Notes: generated by a model from the letters alone, not told the origin. A stretch of 64,000 nt of DNA from Colwellia sp. (GCA_002733765.1 NVWU01000011.1:62001-126000); one strand, 5' to 3'. Positions 8,473-18,329 are shown, counted from the stretch's first letter. Translations and numbers: made by a program.

Positions 8473-9636
8473 GTGAGCAGAGGTAACCAAAATTGGTTGG
8501 CGGGGGCTTGGCTATTTTTAGGGACTATATTTTCTAGTTCAGCATGGGCAGATACACAATTAAATCTGACTGAAGGGGTAACGGCTGTTAGTCGAGAAGT
8601 ATATGAACTACATATGCTGGTACTCTATATTTGTACTGCCATTGGTGTGATTGTGTTTGGCGCAATGTTTTGGTCTATGATTTTTCATCGTAAATCTAAA
8701 GGCGCGAAAGCCGCTGATTTTCATGAGAGCACTAAAGTAGAGATACTGTGGACGGCTATTCCAATCGTCATTTTAATTGCAATGGCTGTTCCGGCAACAA
8801 GTACATTAATTGACATGGAAAACAATGATGATTCCGATGTCACTATTCAAATCACTGGTTCACAGTGGAAATGGCATTACAAATATTTTGATGAAAACAT
8901 TGAATACTATTCGGTACTTTCAACGCCACGAGAACAGTATGAAAATCAAAATGGCAGCTTTAACGGTAATGGAGCCCACAAGGGCAAAAACTATTTACTT
9001 GAAGTAGATAAGCCTTTAGTTATCCCCGCCAATAAAAAAGTCCGCTTCTTAATTACTTCTGACGATGTTATTCATTCTTGGTGGGTTCCTGCTTTTGCCG
9101 TTAAGCAAGATGCTAATCCCGGTTTTATCAATGAAGCGTGGACTAATGTAGATAAGCTCGGAATTTATCGAGGCCAATGTGCCGAGCTTTGTGGTAAAGA
9201 CCATGGCTTTATGCCTATTGTCGTTGAAGTGAAATCTCCTGAAGATTATGACTCTTGGCTTAATGAGCAACATCAATTAACCGCGCAAGCCGCAGATGCT
9301 GAGCAAGCGGCCTTAAGTTCATCAATGTCTAAAGAGGAATTGATGCAATTAGGTGAGGCAATTTATATGGCTCACTGTGCTGCCTGTCATCAGCCTACGG
9401 GCTTAGGTTTGCCACCGACCTTTCCTGCGTTGAAAGGAAGTGCTGTTGCTACCCAAGGCATTATTGCTGATCATATATCTTTGGTGCTAAACGGCAAAGG
9501 CATGATGCCTCCATTTGGTAAACAGTTAAGTTTGAGCGAAATTGCCGCAGTAGTTACTTATGAGCGAAATTCTTGGGGTAATGACACCGGTGATATAGTG
9601 CAAACTTCAGATGTTAAAGCGGCAAGCGAGGAGTAA
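8473..9636 (+). CDS. coxB: Cytochrome c oxidase subunit II with fused cytochrome c domain
   Basis: A 387-residue subunit II of the haem-copper oxidase that accepts electrons from cytochrome c through the CuA centre. An N-terminal signal (AWLFLGTIFSSSAWA) and two membrane helices (about 45-67 and 85-108) are followed by the cupredoxin domain with CuA ligands in HSWWVPAF and CAELCGKDHGFM. A C-terminal cytochrome c domain (CAACH near residue 304, distal Met in GMMPPFG) makes it the caa3-like form. The start is GTG at 8473 with an AGAGGAGAGG site before it. coxA follows after three bases. Confidence 0.95.
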   Translation: MSRGNQNWLAGAWLFLGTIFSSSAWADTQLNLTEGVTAVSREVYELHMLVLYICTAIGVIVFGAMFWSMIFHRKSKGAKAADFHESTKVEILWTAIPIVILIAMAVPATSTLIDMENNDDSDVTIQITGSQWKWHYKYFDENIEYYSVLSTPREQYENQNGSFNGNGAHKGKNYLLEVDKPLVIPANKKVRFLITSDDVIHSWWVPAFAVKQDANPGFINEAWTNVDKLGIYRGQCAELCGKDHGFMPIVVEVKSPEDYDSWLNEQHQLTAQAADAEQAALSSSMSKEELMQLGEAIYMAHCAACHQPTGLGLPPTFPALKGSAVATQGIIADHISLVLNGKGMMPPFGKQLSLSEIAAVVTYERNSWGNDTGDIVQTSDVKAASEE

Positions 9637-9639
9637 AAC

Positions 9640-11241
9640 ATGGCAACAGAAATAATAAATGAATCGCTTGATGACGCGCATACTGATGATCATCACGACT
9701 ATAAAATGACTGGAATAAAGCGTTGGTTATATACTACAAACCATAAAGATATAGGGACATTATATTTATGGTTTGCATTCATTATGTTTTTAACTGGTGG
9801 TGCATTAGCGATGGTAATTCGTGCTGAGTTATTTCAGCCGGGTCTACAAATTGTAGAGCCAGACTTTTTCAATCAGTTAACCACAGTACATGGTTTGATC
9901 ATGGTGTTTGGCGCTATTATGCCTGCCTTTACCGGTTTTGCTAACTGGATGCTACCTATGATGATAGGTGCGCCAGACATGGCTTTGCCACGCATGAATA
10001 ACTGGAGCTTTTGGATTTTACCTTTTGCTTTTGCTATTTTACTTAGTTCATTTTTTATGGAAAGCGGCGCGCCTAACTTTGGTTGGACATTTTACGCTCC
10101 GCTATCTACCACTTACTCAAATGGTAGTACGGCATTCTTTGTTTTTGCTGTTCATATTATGGGGATTTCGTCCATTATGGGGGCAATTAACATTGTTGTT
10201 ACCATTATGAATTTACGTGCTCCAGGTATGACTTACATGAAAATGCCATTATTTGTGTGGACTTTTTTCATCACAGCTTACCTGCTAATAGCCGTAATGC
10301 CGGTATTGGCTGGTGTGGTTACTATGCTATTGACCGATACCTATTTTGGCACCAGTTTCTTTGATGCCGCAGGTGGTGGAGACCCAGTAATGTTCCAGCA
10401 TATTTTTTGGTTCTTTGGTCACCCTGAAGTTTACATCATGATCTTGCCTGCTTTTGGTATTGTTTCTACAACTATTCCTGCATTTTCACGTAAGAAGTTG
10501 TTTGGCTATAGTTCGATGGTTTATGCAACTAGTTCGATTGCCTTGCTGTCATTTGTTGTCTGGGCGCACCACATGTTTACCACAGGTATGCCGTTATTTG
10601 GTGAACTGTTCTTTATGTATTGCACTATGTTAATTGCAGTGCCAACGGGGGTTAAAGTCTTTAACTGGGTAGCGACTATGTGGCGGGGCTCTCTGAGCTT
10701 TGAAACGCCGATGTTGTTCTCTATCGCTTTTGTTATTTTATTTACTATCGGTGGTTTCTCTGGTTTGATGCTAGCGATGACTCCCGTTGATTTTCAGTAT
10801 CATGATACTTACTTTGTCGTTGCCCATTTTCATTATGTGTTAGTCACGGGCTCGTTATTCTCTATCTATGCTGGCGCTTATTATTGGTTGCCAAAATGGA
10901 CAGGGCATATGTATAACGATAGTTTGAGCAAATGGCATTTTTGGTGTTCACTCATTTCAGTTAATTTATTGTTTTTCCCAATGCACTTTTTAGGTTTAGC
11001 TGGTATGCCTCGTCGTATTCCAGATTATGCTTTGCAGTTTGCTGATTTTAATAAATGGGTCAGTATTGGTGGTTTTGCTTTTGGTTTATCGCAGTTGATT
11101 TTTTTAGCTGTGGTGATCAAATGTATTAAGGGGGGTAAGAAAGCGCCAGCTAAACCATGGGATGGTGCAGAAGGTTTGGAATGGACGGTGGCAAGCCCTG
11201 CGCCGTATCATACGTTTAGTACACCACCGAAGATTGACTAG
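9640..11241 (+). CDS. coxA: Cytochrome c oxidase subunit I
   Basis: A 533-residue catalytic subunit with twelve predicted membrane helices. Haem a and a3/CuB ligands are visible: TVHGLIM, WFFGHPEVYI (the His-Tyr cross-link pair), VWAHHMFTTG (CuB histidines) and VVAHFHYVL. It reduces oxygen to water and pumps protons in the inner membrane. The E of GHPEVYI marks an A-type oxidase with the D and K channels. It lies between coxB (3 bases) and ctaG (2 bases), clearly one operon. Confidence 0.97.
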   Translation: MATEIINESLDDAHTDDHHDYKMTGIKRWLYTTNHKDIGTLYLWFAFIMFLTGGALAMVIRAELFQPGLQIVEPDFFNQLTTVHGLIMVFGAIMPAFTGFANWMLPMMIGAPDMALPRMNNWSFWILPFAFAILLSSFFMESGAPNFGWTFYAPLSTTYSNGSTAFFVFAVHIMGISSIMGAINIVVTIMNLRAPGMTYMKMPLFVWTFFITAYLLIAVMPVLAGVVTMLLTDTYFGTSFFDAAGGGDPVMFQHIFWFFGHPEVYIMILPAFGIVSTTIPAFSRKKLFGYSSMVYATSSIALLSFVVWAHHMFTTGMPLFGELFFMYCTMLIAVPTGVKVFNWVATMWRGSLSFETPMLFSIAFVILFTIGGFSGLMLAMTPVDFQYHDTYFVVAHFHYVLVTGSLFSIYAGAYYWLPKWTGHMYNDSLSKWHFWCSLISVNLLFFPMHFLGLAGMPRRIPDYALQFADFNKWVSIGGFAFGLSQLIFLAVVIKCIKGGKKAPAKPWDGAEGLEWTVASPAPYHTFSTPPKID

Positions 11242-11243
11242 AA

Positions 11244-11801
11244 ATGGATAAAGGCTCAGCGCAAAACACAGATAAACCAAATAACAGCAAAGTTATTAAA
11301 AAGCTAGTGCTGGTTGTGTTTGCTATGTTTGGATTTGGCTTTGCGCTTGTCCCTTTATACGATGTGTTTTGTGATATTACCGGCTTGAACGGTAAAACCA
11401 ACGAAGTGGGCGTTATTTATAAAGATGAGGGTATTGATACTTCACGCACAATAACCGTGCAATTTATTACTCGAATGGCGAAAGGAATACCATGGCAATT
11501 CGAGCCAGAAATTAATGAAATATCTGTTCATCCCGGTGAAGTAAAATTTGTTAGTTTTTATGCTAAAAACAAATCGAAACACGATATCGTTGGACAAGCT
11601 GTACCTTCAGTTTCACCAGGAGTAGCCGCAGGTTATTTTCAAAAAATTGAATGTTTTTGTTTTACGCAACAACCGTTAAAAGCAGGTGAAGAAGTAGAAA
11701 TGGGCTTGCAGTTTTATGTTGATATTGATTTACCAAGTGAAATCACCACGCTAACGTTGTCTTATACCTTATATGACATTAGCGCAAAAGTGGGTTCATA
11801 G
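11244..11801 (+). CDS. ctaG: Cytochrome c oxidase assembly protein CtaG/Cox11
   Basis: A 185-residue Cox11-type copper chaperone that delivers copper to the CuB site of subunit I. It has one N-terminal membrane helix (LVLVVFAMFGFGFALVPLYDVFCD) and a periplasmic immunoglobulin-like domain with the copper-binding CFCF motif (IECFCFTQQPL). It starts two bases after coxA and is followed by a 49-base gap with a hairpin before coxC. Length fits the family. Confidence 0.94.
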   Translation: MDKGSAQNTDKPNNSKVIKKLVLVVFAMFGFGFALVPLYDVFCDITGLNGKTNEVGVIYKDEGIDTSRTITVQFITRMAKGIPWQFEPEINEISVHPGEVKFVSFYAKNKSKHDIVGQAVPSVSPGVAAGYFQKIECFCFTQQPLKAGEEVEMGLQFYVDIDLPSEITTLTLSYTLYDISAKVGS

Positions 11802-11817
11802 CAGCGTAATATTAAGG

Positions 11818-11836
11818 CTCTTATCTAAGATAAGAG
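11818..11836 (+). promoter_or_regulatory. Hairpin abutting the coxC ribosome-binding site
   Basis: CTCTTATC-TAA-GATAAGAG is a perfect 8-base stem with a 3-base loop whose 3' arm touches the GAGGAAAGGG ribosome-binding site of coxC (ATG at 11851). It could set subunit III translation relative to ctaG or protect the processed mRNA. There is no T-run. Confidence 0.4.
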
Positions 11837-11850
11837 GAAAGGGAACAAAA

Positions 11851-12744
11851 ATGACAACAAAAAAATATGAAAGTTATTATGTACCAGCACAAAGCCATTG
11901 GCCAATAGTTGGCGCTGTGGCCTTGTTTATGATTGCTTTTGGCGCTGGTAATTATGTTAGTGATAATTTTGGTAAAAACCCCACCACTGATGGTTATGGC
12001 GGTTACTTGCTTTTAGCGGGTATCGCGTTAGTTATTTATATGCTTTTTGGTTGGTTTCAAAATGTTATTAATGAGTCGATGGCCGGAAAATATAGTCATC
12101 AAATGGATCACTCCTTTCGACAGGGCATGAGTTGGTTTATTTTTTCAGAAGTGATGTTTTTTGTCGCTTTTTTTGGTGCGTTACTTTATATCAGAACTTT
12201 CTCAGTGCCTTGGTTAGACGGTGCAGGTAATAACGAGATGACAGGAGCTGTTTTATGGCCGGAATTTAGTGCAACTTGGCCATTATTAAAAACCCCCGAT
12301 GGTACTGAAACGACCGGTATGGGTTGGTTCGGATTACCCTTAATTAATACGGTTTTATTGTTAACCTCATCGATAACCGCTCACTTTGCTCATGTTGCCT
12401 TAGAGCAAAATAAACGTCCACAATTAAAAGCATGGTTAGGATTAACTATTTTCTTGGGTTTAGCTTTTTTGTTTTTCCAAGTACTAGAGTACTCTCATGG
12501 TTATTCTGATGAAATGCAATTGTACTTAACTAGTGGCGTATACGGCAACACGTTTTACATGCTAACAGGCTTTCATGGTATGCATGTCACACTGGGTTGT
12601 ATTATGTTAATTGTGATGTTTTTTAGAATATTAAAAGGCCATTTCACTCCGGATAGTCATTTTGCTTTTCAAGCGGCTAGTTGGTATTGGCATTTCGTTG
12701 ACGTTGTGTGGGTGCTTCTATTTGTCTTCGTTTACATTCTTTAA
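11851..12744 (+). CDS. coxC: Cytochrome c oxidase subunit III
   Basis: A 297-residue subunit III with seven predicted membrane helices, typical motifs SEVMFFVAFFGALLY, ALEQNKRPQLK and FHGMHVTLG, and the C-terminal WYWHFVDVVWVLLF. The start is placed at the ATG at 11851 (MTTKKYESYYVPAQ), which has a strong AGGAAAGGG site; the upstream in-frame extension overlaps ctaG and is not family-like. It stabilises the oxidase core in the inner membrane. Confidence 0.95.
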   Translation: MTTKKYESYYVPAQSHWPIVGAVALFMIAFGAGNYVSDNFGKNPTTDGYGGYLLLAGIALVIYMLFGWFQNVINESMAGKYSHQMDHSFRQGMSWFIFSEVMFFVAFFGALLYIRTFSVPWLDGAGNNEMTGAVLWPEFSATWPLLKTPDGTETTGMGWFGLPLINTVLLLTSSITAHFAHVALEQNKRPQLKAWLGLTIFLGLAFLFFQVLEYSHGYSDEMQLYLTSGVYGNTFYMLTGFHGMHVTLGCIMLIVMFFRILKGHFTPDSHFAFQAASWYWHFVDVVWVLLFVFVYIL

Positions 12745-12942
12745 TGGTTCTGCGTTGCTAAATACATGATAGCTACATTGAAGGTACTCATTGACTAGCG
12801 TCAACTCCGTGCCTTCGCTTTGCTCTAGTGAATCTATCTTAGCATGAACATATTAAAGTGATAAAAAAGTATTAAATTTATGTCACTCCGCTAAAGAGGC
12901 AATAGACTTTTTAAGCAGTAAGGGTAGAGAAAGAATAAAAAT

Positions 12943-13152
12943 TTAATAAGGTCGAGGGTTAGGGGTGATTAATCCCGTTAATAAGCCAACAAGTAGTAAT
13001 ACTACAATGGCGACAGAGAGCATTAACCGTCGACCAATATATTTGCTCATAGAGGGTTTGTTTGGATCATTTTTATTCATTATCAGGAGCGCACGGAATA
13101 AGTTGTAAACCATGAAAGCGAGCATAGCGACAATAACAATTTTAAATAGCAA
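12943..13152 (-). CDS. DUF2909 twin-helix membrane protein
   Basis: A 69-residue protein with two membrane helices (residues 2-20 and about 46-66) and a short polar loop NKNDPNKPSMSKYIGRR. It resembles the DUF2909 family, which is found on the opposite strand inside cytochrome oxidase clusters of many gammaproteobacteria, exactly as here between coxC and SURF1. The role is unknown. The longest frame begins with TTG; the true start may be slightly different. Confidence 0.8.
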   Translation of the reverse strand: MLFKIVIVAMLAFMVYNLFRALLIMNKNDPNKPSMSKYIGRRLMLSVAIVVLLLVGLLTGLITPNPRPY

Positions 13153-13229
13153 AATAAATGTCCATAATTTTATAAAGTTAAGTCTATAGTTAAGTATGTA
13201 TCAACACGTTGTAAGGAAGTAACCTTTAA

Positions 13230-13988
13230 GTGTCAAGTAGTAACAAAATGAATTTTTTGTGGTTAATGTTAACTGTGCTAGTTTTTTGTGCATTAGTAAA
13301 GCTTGGCTTTTGGCAAAATAGCCGAGCGTTAGAAAAAGAGTTGCGCTTAGCTCGAATTGAGCAGCTTAAGTCACAAAATCCTCTGTCGTTACAACAAGTA
13401 AACTTACTGGCAGTGAATGAAAATATCAATGACATGCCAGTACTAATTGAAGGGGTGTTTGATGAACTGACCACCTTTCTATTAGACAATCAAGTGAATA
13501 AAGGCCGCTTAGGTTATCGAGTCTATCAAGTATTAATGGCTGAACAATATGCAGTATTGGTCAATCTCGGTTGGGTGCAAGGCTCTATTAACAGGCAAGA
13601 GTTACCTAAAATAAAACCACTATCGGGTAAGCATTATATTCATGGGAATGTACGTTTAATTGAGGTAGGGATTCAATTGCAAGAACAAGTTTTCAGTGAT
13701 GTGCAATGGCCATTGAGAATTCAGCAAGTAGAGTTGGATAAGTTTTCGACATTAATTAATCGTAAGCTATTACCTTTTGTTATTTATGTCGAGAAAAATT
13801 CAGAGGTAGGATTTGAAAAAAATTGGCAACCCATCGTTATGCCACCAGAAAAACATCGAGCTTATGCTTTTCAATGGTTTAGTTTAGCTATTGCTTGGAT
13901 CATATTAATGGTGTGGGCTAAATTTGGCGCTAGAAAAAAAAGTGAAAATAATCAAAATAATAATTCACCTTTGAAAAAAGAGGCCTAA
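13230..13988 (+). CDS. SURF1 family cytochrome oxidase assembly protein
   Basis: A 252-residue SURF1/Shy1-like protein: two membrane helices at the ends (about 5-25 and 212-232) enclosing a periplasmic domain with the typical WQxxRxxEK-type start (GFWQNSRALEKELRL), VLVNLGWV and PFVIYVE elements. SURF1 proteins help insert haem a into subunit I. A GTG at 13230 with AAGGAAG upstream is taken as start; the ATG at 13248 is an alternative. It heads a second co-directional unit with the assembly genes that follow. Confidence 0.9.
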   Translation: MSSSNKMNFLWLMLTVLVFCALVKLGFWQNSRALEKELRLARIEQLKSQNPLSLQQVNLLAVNENINDMPVLIEGVFDELTTFLLDNQVNKGRLGYRVYQVLMAEQYAVLVNLGWVQGSINRQELPKIKPLSGKHYIHGNVRLIEVGIQLQEQVFSDVQWPLRIQQVELDKFSTLINRKLLPFVIYVEKNSEVGFEKNWQPIVMPPEKHRAYAFQWFSLAIAWIILMVWAKFGARKKSENNQNNNSPLKKEA

Positions 13989-13993
13989 GTAGT

Positions 13994-14575
13994 ATGAGCA
14001 CCGTAGAATCACCTGAAAATAACAATAACCAAAATAAAAGTCGCCGTAGTTTATTGCTGGTATTAGCGGCTTTTGCTTTACCTATTATTTTGGCTAAATT
14101 TGCTTTAGAGCAGCAATGGCTAGACATGGGGGTGACTAACAAGGGGACATTATTAACCAATGAATTAACGTTAGAAAAATTAGGTTTGAAGACGACTGAT
14201 TTTGAGCAACATTGGCTTATCATGTACAGTCTGCCTGAGCATTGTGCTAGTAATTGTCAGAAAACACTTGAAGCTGTACACAATACTTATGTTGCTTTGG
14301 GCAAAGAGATGCCAAGAGTTTTCCCCGTGGCATTATATCAACATGAATTGTCTAGTGAGCAACGTCAAAAAATGTCAAAAAGTAAATGGCAGCTACTTGC
14401 GATGCCTGAACAAGCAAAGCAACATATCGCTAAATCGCAAGTATTCATTGTTGACCCATTAGGTAATGTTTTTTTAAGTCACCAATTACCTAAAGATATT
14501 GAGCAGTTACCACAATTTGGTAAACAAATACTGGCCGATATGAAAAAACTGCTTAAATATTCTAAGGTGGGCTAG
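13994..14575 (+). CDS. Membrane-anchored thioredoxin-fold protein of the oxidase cluster
   Basis: A 193-residue protein with one N-terminal helix (LLLVLAAFALPIILAKFAL) and a periplasmic domain with weak Sco/thioredoxin character: HWLIMYSLPEHCASNCQKTL places a CxxxC pair where Sco proteins bind copper, and VFIVDPLGNVFLSHQ matches the later strand. It lies five bases after SURF1 and three bases before ctaA. Similar small proteins are common in gammaproteobacterial oxidase operons and probably serve in metallation or cysteine reduction; that function is inferred. Confidence 0.8.
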   Translation: MSTVESPENNNNQNKSRRSLLLVLAAFALPIILAKFALEQQWLDMGVTNKGTLLTNELTLEKLGLKTTDFEQHWLIMYSLPEHCASNCQKTLEAVHNTYVALGKEMPRVFPVALYQHELSSEQRQKMSKSKWQLLAMPEQAKQHIAKSQVFIVDPLGNVFLSHQLPKDIEQLPQFGKQILADMKKLLKYSKVG

Positions 14576-14578
14576 CAC

Positions 14579-15598
14579 GTGAGTGATGACCTTTATTTAC
14601 AACACAATCATGTGGTCAGAAAATTAGTTTTTGTCAGTATTTTATTGGCCTTGGTGGTGGTGACTTTAGGTGCTTATACTCGATTAACTCATGCAGGGTT
14701 AGGTTGCCCCGATTGGCCTACTTGTTATGGCTTGATTGATGTTCCCGAAACCGCAGAGCAAATTGCTTTAGCAGAACAAATATACCCTCAAAGCCGAGTG
14801 CAACCAGATAAAGCGTGGAATGAAATGATCCATCGCTATTTTGCCGGGGTGCTTGGTTTATTGATCCTAGCAATTGCTTTTCTTTCTGTTAAAAATCGTG
14901 CTCAAGGTACACCTTTGCGTTTACCTCTGCTCATTCTTGTTATTGTTATTTTTCAGGCGGCATTAGGTATGTGGACAGTAACTATGAAGCTTATGCCAAT
15001 AGTGGTTATGGGCCATTTATTGGGTGGTTTTACTACCTTGTGTTTATTATTTCTACTGTATTTACGTTTAAAGCCGCATCGTATAAATCGCAGCGATTTT
15101 TCAATCAAAAAATATGGTCGATTTGCCCTGTTGGGTATTGTGCTTCTCACTGGGCAAATAGCCTTGGGCGGTTGGACATCTTCAAATTATGCCGCGTTGA
15201 GTTGTGTAGAGTTACCTATTTGCCAATCAGGATGGCAAGCGCAACTAAATTTTGATAATTCGTTTGCTTTAATACCACCAGAGCGAGAAAGCTATGAATT
15301 TGGGCATCTATCCCATGATGAACGAGTGACCATTCATGTGGTACATCGATTTGGCGCTATTGCTATTACAATATACCTAACTTGGTTATTGTTAATGATT
15401 TACTTTAAAGCACAAACATCAACATTTAAAGCGTCTGCTGTTGTCGTCGGTTTAGCCTTAATCACTCAGGTAAGTCTAGGTGTAAGTAACGTTTTGTTTT
15501 CACTACCGTTATCTATTGCGGTCGGGCATAACTTAGTTGCGGCTTGTTTAATGTTGACACTAATCGCGTTAACTTACCGATTACGTCGAAAAATATAG
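14579..15598 (+). CDS. ctaA: Haem A synthase CtaA/COX15
   Basis: A 339-residue polytopic enzyme that oxidises the C8 methyl of haem O to form haem A. Eight membrane helices are visible, with conserved haem-ligand His in TRLTHAGLGCPDWPTCYG, EMIHRYFAGVLG and VHRFGAIAITIY/VGHNLVAACLM. The GTG at 14579 is the start, three bases after the previous stop. Next to ctaB, it completes the haem A pathway for the oxidase. Confidence 0.94.
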   Translation: MSDDLYLQHNHVVRKLVFVSILLALVVVTLGAYTRLTHAGLGCPDWPTCYGLIDVPETAEQIALAEQIYPQSRVQPDKAWNEMIHRYFAGVLGLLILAIAFLSVKNRAQGTPLRLPLLILVIVIFQAALGMWTVTMKLMPIVVMGHLLGGFTTLCLLFLLYLRLKPHRINRSDFSIKKYGRFALLGIVLLTGQIALGGWTSSNYAALSCVELPICQSGWQAQLNFDNSFALIPPERESYEFGHLSHDERVTIHVVHRFGAIAITIYLTWLLLMIYFKAQTSTFKASAVVVGLALITQVSLGVSNVLFSLPLSIAVGHNLVAACLMLTLIALTYRLRRKI

Positions 15599-15607
15599 GA
15601 AAAACTT

Positions 15608-16522
15608 ATGTCTGATGAAATGATGAATGAAACAAAAGTGGCTCCAGTAATTATGCCAAAATGGCGTGCATATTATGATCTCACTAAGCCTAGAGTTGTT
15701 GCATTATTAGTACTGACGGCGGTGGTTGGTATGAGTCTCTCGGTACCTGGAGGCTTGCCTTGGCAACTGTTTATACCTGCCATGTTAGGTATTGGCTTGT
15801 TGTCCTCAGCGGCAGCGGCAATTAACCATATTGTTGATGAAAAAATAGATGCCATTATGGGGCGAACTCATAATCGCCCTTTACCCGAAGGTAGAGTTAC
15901 CACGAATAATGCTATTGTATTTGCTTGTAGTCTTGCCTTGTTAGGTTTTGTTTTACTTATGGTTTTTGTGAATCCATTAACGGCTTATTTAACCTTAGCT
16001 GGCTTAGTAGGATACAGTTTCATCTATACTTTATATTTGAAGCGAGCAACGCCACAAAATATCACTATTGGTGGTTTGGCAGGCGCAATTCCTCCTTTAC
16101 TTGGTTGGACGGCAATGACTAACCAAGTTGATCCCAATGCTTTATTATTAGTATTGTTGATTTTTACTTGGACACCGCCTCACTTTTGGGCGCTAGCGAT
16201 TCATCGAAAAAATGAGTATGCTAAGGTAAATATTCCCATGTTACCCGTAACCCACGGTGTTAGTTTTACTAAAACTCAAATATTGCTTTATACGGTATTA
16301 TTGTTTGTGGTTGGTTTATTGCCCTATTTAGTTGGCATGAGTAATTGGTTATATTTGATTGGCGCAGTCACCCTAAATTTGATGTTTTTTGCATATGCGT
16401 GGAAACTTAAATTTCATGCCGATGAGAACACCGCGATGGAAACCTTTAAATTTTCAATCATTCATCTACTGTTATTGTTTGTGATTTTATTGCTCGATCA
16501 TTATTTATTGCCTATCGGCTGA
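15608..16522 (+). CDS. ctaB: Protohaem IX farnesyltransferase
   Basis: A 304-residue UbiA-type prenyltransferase that converts haem B to haem O. The first DxxxD-type motif appears in [21 protein letters not shown], and the second conserved loop in [25 protein letters not shown]. Nine hydrophobic helices are present. An AGGAAAAACTT sequence precedes the ATG at 15608. The paired ctaA confirms assignment to the haem A route; the name cyoE is used for the bo3 homologue. Confidence 0.95.
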   Translation: MSDEMMNETKVAPVIMPKWRAYYDLTKPRVVALLVLTAVVGMSLSVPGGLPWQLFIPAMLGIGLLSSAAAAINHIVDEKIDAIMGRTHNRPLPEGRVTTNNAIVFACSLALLGFVLLMVFVNPLTAYLTLAGLVGYSFIYTLYLKRATPQNITIGGLAGAIPPLLGWTAMTNQVDPNALLLVLLIFTWTPPHFWALAIHRKNEYAKVNIPMLPVTHGVSFTKTQILLYTVLLFVVGLLPYLVGMSNWLYLIGAVTLNLMFFAYAWKLKFHADENTAMETFKFSIIHLLLLFVILLLDHYLLPIG

Positions 16523-16528
16523 GGTAAC

Positions 16529-17161
16529 ATGGGTATATCAATGAATAAAATTTTTTTTGGTTTTATAGCGATAGCCGCTACGGTTATTGGTGTTATTAGC
16601 TTTAAAGTGATTACTAAGTTACCCTCACCTGAGCATGCCTTATATTACCAAGAGTCAAGAGTGGTCAAACCTTTTGAATTAATGGATCATCATGGACAAG
16701 CTTTTACTAAAGATCAGCTCAATAAAAAATGGTCACTAGTGTTTTTTGGTTATACCTCCTGCCCTGATATTTGTCCTACGACGTTACAAAATTTAAACTT
16801 TATCTATGATGATTTGAAAGCGATTGCTCCTAATAGCCAAGTGTTATTAGTCAGTGTTGATCCTCAACGTGATAGCCAAGAAAAATTGGCGCAATATATT
16901 GCTTATTTTAATCGTGAATTTATCGCATTACGCGCGGGGCACGAGGTGTTATTTCCATTTGCACGCAATATGGGGCTTATGTACGCGATAAGTGGCGAAG
17001 GGGATAATTACTTGGTAGACCATAGTGCTTCTTTGGTGTTAATTAATCCGGCCGGTAAAGTCGCCGCTATTTTTAAGCCAGAACAAGCTGTCGGAACAGT
17101 GCCAAGTATTGATAGCGATAAACTGTTGAGTGACTACCAAAAAATAGTCGCACTGTATTAA
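16529..17161 (+). CDS. SCO1/SenC family copper chaperone
   Basis: A 210-residue Sco protein that helps load copper into the CuA site of subunit II. It has an N-terminal membrane anchor (residues 6-25) and a thioredoxin-like domain with copper ligands Cys78 and Cys82 (SCPDICPTTL) and His165 (DHSAS). A GAGGTAAC site overlaps the ctaB stop, so the ATG at 16529 is preferred over the one at 16541. It is the last gene of the oxidase assembly unit. Confidence 0.93.
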   Translation: MGISMNKIFFGFIAIAATVIGVISFKVITKLPSPEHALYYQESRVVKPFELMDHHGQAFTKDQLNKKWSLVFFGYTSCPDICPTTLQNLNFIYDDLKAIAPNSQVLLVSVDPQRDSQEKLAQYIAYFNREFIALRAGHEVLFPFARNMGLMYAISGEGDNYLVDHSASLVLINPAGKVAAIFKPEQAVGTVPSIDSDKLLSDYQKIVALY

Positions 17162-17255
17162 GGTAAGGATAAAGTAAGCGATGAGTAACAAAATACTACA
17201 GTTCAGCTGTTTCTCTTTGTAACTCGTAGCTATTAACTCGTTGCTCGCTTAGTCA

Positions 17256-18329
17256 TTATAAGTGATACCATTCACCACCTTCTTTTAAAACAAACCATGG
17301 TTTTGAATACCAATAATAACGTCCAGGTTTACTAATACTCGCGGCAGTACAGTTACAACGTACTCGGCCTATCGGTAAATCGCCACTAAAATTAATAGTG
17401 AAACGATTATCTCCTTGCCAAGTAATTTTCTGTTTACCTAACCCTGATATGTAACAATGCAAACCCGATTTATAAAAATCATCCGTTTCTACATCGAAGG
17501 TAATACTTTTAGTTTGTTTGAATTTAACAATGGTTTTAGCTTGTTCACCTTGTAATTTAATATTAAAAGGCAATGCATTGAGTTTATCTCGTAAACCTGA
17601 AATTTTGTCATAAGGCATAGAAGCTGGGAAGCGGGGCACATTTGTTAAATCTGTATACAAACCGATTGCCCCTGATTGTTGAGAAAAACCAATAAAATTA
17701 TTTTCTTTAAGCCAATATTGTATTTCAGGGCTATATTCACCGTAAGGGTAAGCAAAGTAATGCCAACTCTGTCCGGTTTTCTCTTTAATAATGGTTTCAG
17801 CTTTTAATAGTAATGTCGTTTGTTGTGCTAGCCATTGTTGTTGAGATAAGCCATCCGTGATTCGTGTTAATGAATCATGTTCAAAGCCATGATTGGCAAT
17901 GATTACACCTTCATCGCCCAACATTTTTAATTGCGCCCATGAAAGGTAATGTGAATTTATTCCTGTAACAAGAGCGTTTTCATTGCGATTAATAATGCCA
18001 GGATTTACATAAATAGTGTATGGGTAGTTATATTTATCAAGTAGCGGTTTAGCATTGGTTAATATATCGATATAAGCATCATCAAAAGTAATCGCAACGG
18101 TTTTGTTTTTTAATGGCTGTTGATTTTTTATGTTGTTGATTAGTTGTGATAGCGGGACTACATTGAAACTGTTTTCTTGTAAATACTTGAGGTGTACCGA
18201 AAATTGTTCAGGTGTGATACTCGTACTTTTTGGTGTGGTATCGCTAACGTGATGGTATTGTAAAATGACTGCGCCGAAACTGGAAAAGTGAAATAAAAGT
18301 AAAAAAATGACTAAAAAATTAGTTCTCAT
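17256..18329 (-). CDS. Secreted polysaccharide deacetylase
   Basis: A 357-residue protein with an N-terminal signal peptide (about residues 1-19) and a NodB-type carbohydrate esterase 4 domain: AITFDDAYIDI supplies the catalytic and metal Asp pair and ANHGFEHDSL the metal His pair. The YHHVSD start and YPYTIYVNPG segment resemble PgaB/IcaB-like deacetylases. The C-terminal 100 residues form a beta-rich extra domain ending in WYSKPWFVLKEGG. Substrate is unknown; an exported acetylated glycan is likely. It is a single gene convergent with the oxidase cluster. Confidence 0.87.
   Translation of the reverse strand: MRTNFLVIFLLLFHFSSFGAVILQYHHVSDTTPKSTSITPEQFSVHLKYLQENSFNVVPLSQLINNIKNQQPLKNKTVAITFDDAYIDILTNAKPLLDKYNYPYTIYVNPGIINRNENALVTGINSHYLSWAQLKMLGDEGVIIANHGFEHDSLTRITDGLSQQQWLAQQTTLLLKAETIIKEKTGQSWHYFAYPYGEYSPEIQYWLKENNFIGFSQQSGAIGLYTDLTNVPRFPASMPYDKISGLRDKLNALPFNIKLQGEQAKTIVKFKQTKSITFDVETDDFYKSGLHCYISGLGKQKITWQGDNRFTINFSGDLPIGRVRCNCTAASISKPGRYYWYSKPWFVLKEGGEWYHL

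Noticed and set aside
11773-11850. N-terminal extension of coxC overlapping ctaG.
   Set aside because: The extension crosses a hairpin and the real ribosome-binding site; the family starts at MTTKKYESYY.
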